From the NCBI RefSeq assembly GCF_007860015.1, contig NZ_SJPS01000002.1, forward strand, positions 898 through 64,897: 64,000 nt of DNA, given 5' to 3'. The stretch is from Bythopirellula polymerisocia. GTDB lineage: Bacteria > Planctomycetota > Planctomycetia > Pirellulales > Lacipirellulaceae. This document shows, one piece after another, positions 8,235 to 16,400 of this stretch (positions within the stretch are counted from its first letter, which is position 1; each line of letters starts with the position of its first letter). Under the pieces are notes generated by a model, which saw only the letters and a program-made list of their open reading frames with translations, had not been told where the DNA came from and did not search any database. Position numbers and translations under genes: made by a program.

Positions 8235-9337
8235 CCAGAGAGCCCCGAAACCATGTCTATGAGCGGCGACAAACAGGCGATTGCCACGAGCAAGACCGCC
8301 CCGGCCAAAAGCAGAATCACCAACGCCTGGAGGAACGTCACCACAATTTCGATCCGTCCCGCCACGCGACCTTGTCTCAGCTGAGCAAGTTGCGTCATTG
8401 ACCAGGCACGTGATTCGGACGAGGTGGAATTGTCGAGCGCACATGATTCTTGTGGTGAGAGCAAGCGAGCCGTAGCCATGCTATCCCAGACGTCGGTACC
8501 CTGCTCTATCTCGTTGCGTACGAACAGCAGTTTATGCCTCACGAGGGTGTCGAAGTGGTATCGAGCCAATGTAGAGATCGCCCCGGCCAGAGGTCTCCCA
8601 GCTCGCACTGAGATTGATAGTAGGCTCAGCAAGTCGGCACTGCGCAATTGGGCAACGGGTGGTAAAATCCGTGACCAGAGTTTTCGACGAAAGAATCGGC
8701 GAGATCTTTCCGAGAAAATCAACCAGACCATTAGTGCGACTGGCAAAGCGAGAAGATACCAATAATTAACGGCCCAAGTGCTCACTCCAATCATGAGGAT
8801 CGTTGGTCTTGGTAGTTCCAAGTCGAAATCATCGAAGATGGCTTGATAGCTAGGAATAATCTTGATCAATATGAAACTCAGCACGAACACAAAAATGGCC
8901 GTAGTAATTGTGGCATAGAAGGCGATTTGCCGGAGTCGCATGTCTGTCTGCTTCGTAGTCGTGTCGTCACGCTCAAGCAGGTTGGTGAGGATAGCCGGCA
9001 AGGTGCCAGCTTGCTCGCCAAACCGGATCGCCAACTGCTGCTGATCCGAGACCACGCCGGGGGTTTGCTCCAAGGCATCCGCCAGCGGAGTGCCCGCAGC
9101 CAAACGCCGGGCCAAGAGTCGCAAGCGACGTCGAAAACGAAAGCGATGTTCCGCGGCCAGATTTTCCACCAAGGGTGCTGCTTCCATTCGCTCTGTAGCC
9201 GCCACCCGGAGAATTCGCAGCAGGGCTCGCTGTTTCGACGCGAGCCGATCTGCCGGCCACCAAGGTGTGGTCAGTACCGGCGAGAGCCGCTGCACTCCAT
9301 GTATGAGTCGCACAAAGGTGGGAAACTTGGCTTGCAA
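8231..9337 (-). CDS. GspF/PilC-like inner-membrane platform protein
   Basis: 368 residues with the usual GspF layout: a cytoplasmic helical domain (RRRLRLLARRLAAGTPLADALEQ…), membrane helices near residues 142-163 and 183-207, a second cytoplasmic helical repeat (LLSLLSISVRAGRPLAGAISTL), and a C-terminal membrane helix (LVILLLAGAVLLVAIACL). The protein would anchor the assembly ATPase to the pseudopilus. It is one of three GspF-like genes in a row; no GspE-like ATPase is in the window. Confidence 0.75.
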   Translation of the reverse strand: MQAKFPTFVRLIHGVQRLSPVLTTPWWPADRLASKQRALLRILRVAATERMEAAPLVENLAAEHRFRFRRRLRLLARRLAAGTPLADALEQTPGVVSDQQQLAIRFGEQAGTLPAILTNLLERDDTTTKQTDMRLRQIAFYATITTAIFVFVLSFILIKIIPSYQAIFDDFDLELPRPTILMIGVSTWAVNYWYLLALPVALMVWLIFSERSRRFFRRKLWSRILPPVAQLRSADLLSLLSISVRAGRPLAGAISTLARYHFDTLVRHKLLFVRNEIEQGTDVWDSMATARLLSPQESCALDNSTSSESRAWSMTQLAQLRQGRVAGRIEIVVTFLQALVILLLAGAVLLVAIACLSPLIDMVSGLSG

Positions 9338-9341
9338 GGTG

Positions 9342-10547
9342 TTATCCTGTGAGTCCGTTGATTAGGTAAACAAGTGGCAAGTAGAGAGCCATCACAACCC
9401 CAAATACGACGATCCCTACTAAGAGAATCATGAACTGGGGCATAAACCCAGTACTCCAATCGAACCGGTTGCGGATACGTTCTGCATACAGCTCGGCAAC
9501 CTCGCGCAATAAGGGCAGGCTCGGCGCACCGGAGGGTCCTGCTCGCAAAGCATAAGATAAAGTTGTTGGCAAACGTGCCTCGCTAGTTGCGGATTCAGAA
9601 AGACACCAATCATTCTCGGCAGACGCAGCGAGTCTGTCCGCTTCGATGCGGACCCATTGCTGATTGCTACACTGGCCTGCCATCCGCAAAGAGCAAGAAA
9701 GAGAGAATCCCGCCCCCAAGGCTTCGGCCATCGTTCGCGCGAATATCGACAGGGCCGAGAGCTGACTTGAGCTACCGGTCGTAAGCAACCGGAAAACTCG
9801 ACCAGGGAGGCCCCACGATGTGAGAAAGCGAATTGTATAATAGCAGGCCGCCCCCACGAGCACGATCACTGTTAGCAACCTCAGCGGATGATTGAGTAAC
9901 TCGTTCGAGAACTTTACGAGGAGCACAGTTAACTCAGGTAAATCGAGATCGAAATCGTCATAAATATCACTAAAGGAGGGAACAACTGCCGCTGCTAAAA
10001 ACATTAAAACTACCAGCGCCGTCGCAATAACAATCATTGGGTAGATAAGGGTTCGTACTCGCATTGTCCGCGTGCGGTTTCTCTGAGCCGACTCTGATAA
10101 CAAGTTGTCGAGGGACCGGTGCGTACCCCGCATCACATCATCACCTACGAGTGGCAACAAGATGGCCAGATCTGAATCTCGTACGATTTGCTCGGCGCTG
10201 GCTCCATCGCTTAACAGGGAAGCGAGCTTGCGCAACTCGCGCCGAGGGCGACCGGCTGGCAATTCCGCGGCAAACGCCGCTAGCGCTGGAACCAACATCT
10301 CGCGTTGTGCAATGAGTTGGTCTAACCGTTCGATCAAGACTTGGTCACAAGCGTCCTGCGAAACAGGTGTCACAATTGCTTGAACAGGCTCGGCAATCTC
10401 TACTTGCTGCAGCGATTGAACGGTAAGGCCTTGCCCCTCCAACTCGGCAGTCGCCAGCGCAGCACTCTGGGCCGCAATTCGACCGGTGATCGATTGCCCT
10501 TCAGCATTCAAAGCCTGATAGTCATATTCGAGCATAAGATTGTCCAT
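9342..10547 (-). CDS. GspF/PilC-like inner-membrane platform protein
   Basis: 401 residues from ATG 10547. The N-terminus YDYQALNAEGQSITGRIAAQ is a strong GspF signature (the Y-x-Y-x-A-x-[DN]-x-x-G start). Membrane helices lie at about residues 170-190, 220-240 and 375-400. The central part contains MIVIATALVVLMFLAAAVVPSFSDIYDDFDLDLP, as in the next gene downstream (FILIKIIPSYQAIFDDFDLELP), so the two are recent paralogues. The start overlaps the stop of the upstream gene (TGATG), which supports ATG 10547 over TTG 10550. Confidence 0.8.
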   Translation of the reverse strand: MDNLMLEYDYQALNAEGQSITGRIAAQSAALATAELEGQGLTVQSLQQVEIAEPVQAIVTPVSQDACDQVLIERLDQLIAQREMLVPALAAFAAELPAGRPRRELRKLASLLSDGASAEQIVRDSDLAILLPLVGDDVMRGTHRSLDNLLSESAQRNRTRTMRVRTLIYPMIVIATALVVLMFLAAAVVPSFSDIYDDFDLDLPELTVLLVKFSNELLNHPLRLLTVIVLVGAACYYTIRFLTSWGLPGRVFRLLTTGSSSQLSALSIFARTMAEALGAGFSLSCSLRMAGQCSNQQWVRIEADRLAASAENDWCLSESATSEARLPTTLSYALRAGPSGAPSLPLLREVAELYAERIRNRFDWSTGFMPQFMILLVGIVVFGVVMALYLPLVYLINGLTG

Positions 10548-11548
10548 CAACTAGCCAAGTCTCTCATCATCTGGACGTAGGGCCAAAACAAACTCAATCC
10601 ATACATCATCACAATCGCCCCACTCAGAAACCCGCCGAGTAAGATGGGGAGGGCCGTCTGCCAAACGACAGCCATTCGCTCTGCAGATTGGCGGTAGGTC
10701 TGAGCGGCGAAGCTCAGGACTCCTGGCAGCGTTTCGTCGCCCAGGTTTCCAGTCAGTGCCCAACGCACCAGCGGTGGCAACACCGCAAGACGTGGATCAT
10801 CGGCGTGCACGTTCTGATCCTCGTCACTTGTCAACACATTACATGCTTCCATCAGGGCAGCGTCGCCCGTTGTGCCGCTGGCCAACTGGGCTGCTTCGGC
10901 GAGTGGCATCTTGGCACCAACAAGCCGGGCAAGTTCCTCCGCAAATAACGCATGCTTGACAGACTTCAAATAGCGGCGCGCTCCGGGAATCCACTTGGGT
11001 GGCTCGTCAGTCCGACGTCGCCAGAGCACAAACGCCAGCAACACTAAGATCGGCACGAGCGGAATCCAGATCTTCATCGTCGCGCGACAGGCTTCCAGTA
11101 TCCTTACAGGGACGCTCGGCTCCTGGCGAAGCTGCTCGTAGATGTTGGTCAATTCAGGCACAAACAACGCGCACAACAAAATGAATCCGCAATAAGCCAG
11201 GGCCAGAACGATCAATGGCTGGACCATGGCTCGCGCCGCAGCAGATCGCAATTCGTCTCGCGCAGCGGACTCGCGCGTCACACCAGAGAGTGTCAATTCC
11301 GGCGCATTGGACTCTAGACCGGCTCGCAGCGCGTGTTGATATATGCTCGGCAGGTCAGGATTATTGGTAATCGCAGCTTCGATGTCTTGTCCGAGGCTGG
11401 TTCTTAGCTCGAGGCTTTCATTGATTCGCTCGAGTTTACGCTTTGTCGAGGTGACCTTCGGCCCCAAGCAAATCGGCACCCCCGCATCAGCCAAGGAAGC
11501 GATTTCCCGATTGATCGCCTGCACAGTTTGAAAGGTAGCATTGGTCAT
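10547..11548 (-). CDS. Divergent GspF-like membrane protein
   Basis: 333 residues. It contains the GspF pattern in weaker form: a helical N-terminal part, a membrane helix plus periplasmic segment (LIVLALAYCGFILLCALFVPELTNIYEQLRQEPSVP), a second helix (WIPLVPILVLLAFVLWRRR), a helical repeat (AEELARLVGAKMPLAEAAQLASGTTG) and a final membrane segment (ALPILLGGFLSGAIVMMYGLSLFWP). It is the first gene of the operon that runs through three GspF-like and three pilin-like genes to DUF1559. No Shine-Dalgarno is visible before the ATG. Confidence 0.65.
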   Translation of the reverse strand: MTNATFQTVQAINREIASLADAGVPICLGPKVTSTKRKLERINESLELRTSLGQDIEAAITNNPDLPSIYQHALRAGLESNAPELTLSGVTRESAARDELRSAAARAMVQPLIVLALAYCGFILLCALFVPELTNIYEQLRQEPSVPVRILEACRATMKIWIPLVPILVLLAFVLWRRRTDEPPKWIPGARRYLKSVKHALFAEELARLVGAKMPLAEAAQLASGTTGDAALMEACNVLTSDEDQNVHADDPRLAVLPPLVRWALTGNLGDETLPGVLSFAAQTYRQSAERMAVVWQTALPILLGGFLSGAIVMMYGLSLFWPYVQMMRDLAS

Positions 11549-11556
11549 AATTGTAG

Positions 11557-11583
11557 GCCGGAACGAGTTTCACGAGTTCCGGC
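11557..11583. promoter_or_regulatory. Hairpin in the leader of the pseudopilin operon
   Basis: GCCGGAAC and GTTCCGGC form a perfect 8-bp stem with an 11-base loop, 9 bases before the first gene of the operon on the minus strand. It could be a leader structure or the end of an upstream unit. Function is not shown. Confidence 0.3.
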
Positions 11584-11634
11584 AAGGAACGGCTCAATAG
11601 TAACTACGGCATTTTCCGGCAGTACTAGGTTGGA

Positions 11635-12182
11635 TTGAACAGGAGGTAAGGGAGACAACAGAGGGCAATTACTCCGTTTCCTCTGTCTACTCTTTTCACT
11701 CACTCTAAGTTAGCTCCTGGGAGGATCAACCTCGACAGACCTTTGGTTAGCTTGGGTACGTTGAAGCTGATAATCAATCCTAAAGGGATATCAAGTAGTT
11801 TCATGTAACTGAGCAACTGGGCTTTATGGATTGGGTGAACGGTTTCAACGGCTTTGACCTCAACAAACAAGCACTTATCAATGAGTAAGTCGAATTTCAG
11901 CGGATCTTCGCGTTCAAAATGCTTATGTCGAATAATTACTTTGTCTTGACTTTGGACCAAATGGCCTCGCACTTCGAGTTCTCGAGTCAAGCACCGCTCG
12001 TATATCGATTCCAATAATCCGGGTTCCTTGTCCATGTGTACCTCAATCGCCGCGCCGATCACGTCATGAGTTAATTCAGAGGCTTGTGAAAACAAAGGGT
12101 GCATTTTGGAGGACTTTCCCGCAGAGAAGACAAAGGAAACGGAGTGTTCATTTCTCCGTTGCCTCTGTTTCCTTCTGTTCAT
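11635..12182 (-). mobile_element. Terminal-inverted-repeat cassette carrying an intact GxxExxY gene
   Basis: 548 bp. The left end TTGAACAGGAGGTAAGGGAG and the right end (…CTCTGTTTCCTTCTGTTCAT) are imperfect inverse copies that continue for about 60 bases each, down to GTTTCCTCTGTCTACTC and its partner. The gene-5' TIR also holds an internal perfect stem AACGGAG/CTCCGTT (12130-12160 region). The only gene is the GxxExxY gene; no transposase is present. A related 245-bp copy lies at 4562-4806. The unit behaves like a non-autonomous, MITE-like element or a toxin-style mobile cassette. Confidence 0.65.
11700..12104 (-). CDS. GxxExxY protein (PD-(D/E)XK nuclease-like)
   Basis: 134 residues from ATG 12104. 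The name-giving motif appears as GLLESIY (about residues 29-35) after the conserved DVIGAAIEVH. The core FDLLIDKCLFVEVKA has the acid...E-x-K order of PD-(D/E)XK nucleases, and the end IPLGLIISFNVPKLTKGLSRL is typical of the GxxExxY family (TIGR04256/PF13366). Its cellular role is unknown. It is embedded in an inverted-repeat cassette. A frame extending to 12182 begins within the repeat and is unlikely to be used, since the reduced copy conserves the same internal ATG. Confidence 0.85.
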   Translation of the reverse strand: MHPLFSQASELTHDVIGAAIEVHMDKEPGLLESIYERCLTRELEVRGHLVQSQDKVIIRHKHFEREDPLKFDLLIDKCLFVEVKAVETVHPIHKAQLLSYMKLLDIPLGLIISFNVPKLTKGLSRLILPGANLE

Positions 12183-12372
12183 TCAAGGCCCGTGATCCTC
12201 CTATTGATTCAAAAAATACGCGAATAATTCGTGCGAAATGGGGAAGTTATTCATGAGCCGCTCCCAATGTTGCGCTTGGCGAAGTGCAATGCCGGAAAAA
12301 CACGTTGCTCTTTCCGGCCTATGAGAGTTGATGCGCCACGTCGTTAGATTTGTTCAGAATTCTGCCAGAAGA

Positions 12373-12753
12373 TTACAAAGAATCTCTGAGCAGATTGGCT
12401 TGCTTGCTGCGTAACTCGCAGAATGCCTCATAGAGTCCCCAGCCGGGATTGATGCCCCGCTCGAGAGCTTGCTGCCGTTGGGCAAATTCATGATTGATCG
12501 CTGTAGCTGCGATAGGTCGCCGAACCGGCCAGCCAAATTGGTTGGTCGCCTGACCGATCGCCACCAAAAGTACCGCGGCAATCATCGCACCGGCACGCCA
12601 ATTCGTGCGCCGCTGATAACTCGCCGATCGGGCCGCCTCAAGCGTCTTGGGCCGAAGATCGTCAGTCGGCTGGATATAGTTTCCCGCTAGACGGATGGAC
12701 TCTTCCAGCCCGGCAAACCGGTCACCACGCTGGTTCAGATCAAACTCGTTCAT
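12373..12753 (-). CDS. Small membrane protein paired with the ECF sigma factor
   Basis: 126 residues with an acidic N-terminal cytoplasmic part, one membrane helix (AGAMIAAVLLVAIGQA, about residues 53-68) and a C-terminal region rich in Arg/Gln/Glu. The first bases overlap the sigma-factor gene by 14, so both are co-translated. A single-pass protein in this position is usually an anti-sigma factor or regulatory partner, but I see no zinc-binding HxxxCxxC motif. The role is inferred from context only. Confidence 0.5.
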   Translation of the reverse strand: MNEFDLNQRGDRFAGLEESIRLAGNYIQPTDDLRPKTLEAARSASYQRRTNWRAGAMIAAVLLVAIGQATNQFGWPVRRPIAATAINHEFAQRQQALERGINPGWGLYEAFCELRSKQANLLRDSL

Positions 12754-13312
12754 GGATCACCTCTGGTTTCTCGGACACGAGTTTGTGGGATAGCTTTTCC
12801 ATGCCATAGCGATAACGGCTCGCAGCAGTGTATGCCGATACCTCCAACACTTCGCCAATTTGGTCAAACGTCATTTCTTCCCAGATCTTCAGTACGACGA
12901 CCTCAGCCTGCTCGGTGGGGATCGTACGCAGCGCAGTCCAAATCGCCCGGTGGGATTCTTCCCGCTCAGCTTCGTCTACCAGCCGCTTAGTCAAGAGATC
13001 TGAGAGATTAGCGACAAACACCCAGCGTTTCTTGCGCCGCAAGATTACGAGCGCTTCATTCCGCACCACTCGCAACAGGTAGGACCATGGGTCGCTTGCC
13101 TGACAAAGTAGACCTATCCGGCCGGCAACCCGGACCAACGCTGCCTGGACCGCGTCCTCGGCATCGTGTTGGTTGCGAGTAATGGTCGCCGCATAGCGAA
13201 CAAGCCGCTGCGAGGTTAAATCGAACAGACCCCCTAATGCTGAGACGCCGCTCTCGGCCATGCGCACAGCACAGTCGTGAACCTGCTCCGAAAAAATGAG
13301 AGAAGCATCCAT
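12740..13312 (-). CDS. ECF-type RNA polymerase sigma factor
   Basis: 190 residues from ATG 13312. Region 2 is visible as LVRYAATITRNQHDAEDAVQAALVRVAGR with the DAED motif, then WSYLLRVVRNEALVILRRKKR. Region 4 is seen as AIWTALRTIPTEQAEVVVLKIWEEMTFDQIGEVLEVSAYTAASRYRYGMEKL, with the typical helix-turn-helix. It would redirect transcription in response to a signal relayed by the small membrane protein that overlaps its end. The subtilase giant lies just upstream on the same strand, so it may be a target, but no promoter motif was recognised. A further frame to 13426 is open but less likely. Confidence 0.85.
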   Translation of the reverse strand: MDASLIFSEQVHDCAVRMAESGVSALGGLFDLTSQRLVRYAATITRNQHDAEDAVQAALVRVAGRIGLLCQASDPWSYLLRVVRNEALVILRRKKRWVFVANLSDLLTKRLVDEAEREESHRAIWTALRTIPTEQAEVVVLKIWEEMTFDQIGEVLEVSAYTAASRYRYGMEKLSHKLVSEKPEVIHERV

Positions 13313-13452
13313 TAATCGTGAGGATGCGCGATCGAACGTGATTTGTCTAGCTTTTTTGAGAAAAAGCGAAAAAAACTGGAAAGTCGAGAGCTGAGAGTCA
13401 AGGGTCAGAGGGGTGGCTCTGGACACTCGACTCTTCGCTCTTGACTGATGGT

Positions 13453-16400
13453 CTACATCGCGCGCCAGAGGACTTCTTCGCTCAGGGCCAAGTCGAAGGC
13501 ATTCTCGTCGTGAGCGTCTCGCGACTCGAGTTGCTCATGATCGATCCGAAAATGCGAACTACCCTGTTGACGACGGCTCGTGCCTTCCAGCAAGGCCAGT
13601 CCGATTTCGGCTACCTCGCTCGACTGTTCAAAGACTTGGTCGATACGATGGGTTTCGAGTCGGGCTGCAATCGATGCCGTGGGGGGACGGTAGGAAGCGC
13701 GTCGATTTACCACCTCGTTCGCTACCCCATTCAAGATCCGTTGACTGGGGCGAGTGGCCGTTGACTCTTGAGCCGATACTTCTGTTGTATTCGAGGAAAG
13801 ACTCGAGCTTTTGGAACTGCTCCCAAAATTAACCACCTGGCTCAAGGATGAGAAGGATTGCTCAGTCGTGTAGCTTGGGACCGTAATTCCAACGGTCGAC
13901 AGCGGAGCAATGACCGGCGCTGGCAGCACCACCAACTCGGCGTCGACATCCGAAGTGTTGAAGCCATTGGACGAATCTTCTCCATCATTTCCACCTGCGG
14001 TGACAGCTGCCACAATCGGAGCAGAGGAAGTTCCGTAATCCACGCGCCACTGTTGCAGGTCGACACCGTTGACTTTGCCGTCGCTGTTGGCATCGCCTTG
14101 GCTTGGAGCGGCGCCACTGTTGGTCCCATACCCGCGCAACCAAGCTAGGAAGTCACGGCCATCCACATCGCCATCTTCGTCGAAGTCGGGGCCATGCTCA
14201 ATCACGGCGGGAACGCTACCGGGATCGAGTTGGACCAGATAGTCTTCGACTTCTCCGATCAACGCCGCACCGGTCACGCTATTGATGCCATATTCGCCGT
14301 AGCGGAAGCGGGCATAGATATTCGTCAGCGACATTCCCACAGGAATCTGGAAAGTAACCACATTAGGCCCCGTCACCAAAGCCTCATTTGAGATCACTTT
14401 CTCGGAAGCCTCGAAGACGCCGTTGTTGTTGAAGTCGAACCAGCCTTGGAGGTTGCCGCCCTGGCGACTTGCCGTGGCGATCAGGCTCCCGGTTGCACCA
14501 GGAATCAACGGGGCAACCACGATGCCGTCTTCGTCGTCTAGGTTAGTGGTGTCGTCCCCGTCGGCATTCGCAGAAGGATTGCCATCAAGATCGACATCGA
14601 TCGAAGCCCCTAAGTAATAGGCACTCCTAGCATGGCGGGCACCATTCTCGCTGAGTAAGGTGATTCCGTAACTCGCCGGCAGGTCACCGAAGTCGAGATT
14701 CGCTCCGCTGGGGTTGCTACCCAAGCCAATGCCAAACTCTATCTGTGAGACGGTTCCGCCCCCTGCGAGGGTGACCACGCGTGGTACTCCCGGCCCAGGA
14801 TTAATGTTCATGAACGGCGCCGTGGGGACCGCACGCACCCGATGGGTTCCCGGTGCGACATTGGCAAATATGTAGGCCCCATTGGAATTGGTAGTCGTTT
14901 GCGGTTCACCCACTTCTCTTGTGCCGTTGTTATTGACATCAATGAAAACCGTGGTGTTAGGCACTCCCAATTCGTTGGCCTGGCGGGTTCCATTGTTGTT
15001 CACGTCTTCGTAGATATTCCCCAGGAGATAGCCCGATTGGCTCGTTCCATTGCCCGCGCCAACTCCTAGAGGTGGCTGCATCTTGAAATCTATCCCGGTG
15101 AACACATCCCCTGGCTCGCCAAAAAGTGCATTAACTCCTGCAGTGGGATTGCTAAACGTCCAGCCTGCCGGCTTGATTACTCCAATGTTAATGACATTGG
15201 CGATCGTAGTAGGTACCGTTAGACTGTACTGACCATTTGTACCCGTCTGAACGAGTTGTTCTCCGGCGTCCAGCTGTCCGTTGCGATTAACATCGGCAAA
15301 GACAGTGGCGTTCGGAACATTCACATCATTGCCATTGAAGATGCCATCGCCATTGAGGTCGGCCATTACCACGCCACTGAATTGAATCTGGGGTGCAACC
15401 GGGGGACCTGGATCGAGCAAGAAATTGATTCCTGTCATCCCATACTGAACGCTCTGGCCACTGCCATCGAGGAACGGGAGCGGATTTCCCTGAATGTCAA
15501 TTGGCACCTCCAAATTAGGCGTGTGGCTCCAGGCAGTAAAGAACTCAGGCGTAATGTGCCACTCGGACTGAAAATGCCGCAGGAAGCCTGCAGTTGTCGA
15601 CCCATCGTCCAGTGCTACCCGGCCCAGTGGATCTTCGATCGAGATAACGTATTCGTCAGGCACCAAGTCGAAGTAAAAATTGCCGTCTGCCCCGGTGACA
15701 AACCGATCCACTATGGCTCCGTCGCTCACGCGAGTCGCGATGACAGTTATATTTGCCGCCATTGACTCATGGCTGAGATCAACTGCGTTTGCAACTTCAC
15801 CTAAACGGACTCGCGTGGGATCACTGTCCAGATCGAAAGTGGCTGGAGTAACGCGACTGTAATTAAACAAGTCATCTTCGTTGTCATCTACGCCAATGAG
15901 ACCCTGAATTCGCTCCGTGTTGGCACCAAGAGGCGTGCCATGCCAAGTAATCTCAAGTCCCGGAATTGTGAATTGTGTGGGACTGTAGTTTTCGAAATAG
16001 ACCTGCCAGCCTTGGGAAAATAAGTCGCCAAATTCTCCAGGAATGGCATTGAAGATATTGCCACCGCCAAAGGGACTAATTATCGGATTACCAGTCGTGG
16101 GATCGAAGATTAACGCATCATCGGAGCGCTCGCCCCAAATGCGGTTGGTAGAGAAAGAAAATGTCCGAACTCCAGTATCGACGGCACCTGCATTAAAAGC
16201 ATCTCCTGGTAAACTCGAAACCGCATTGAATCCATTAATTGAATAGGCCGGTGAAAGCGCTGGATCAATTTGGTGAAAATCATCTGGGTCAGCGAATGCA
16301 GGATCGACGTGATAATAGTTAAGTTCCGAGTGCGTTCCGTTAGGCGACACAAGGACCATCCGGACATTGTCCAGAAAATCGTTCATATCCGTGTCTGCAG

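Noticed and set aside
13379..13444. GAGAGTC-rich imperfect repeats between the subtilase stop and the sigma-factor start
   Set aside because: Low-complexity sequence with no clean inverted or tandem repeat unit; not enough to call a functional element.
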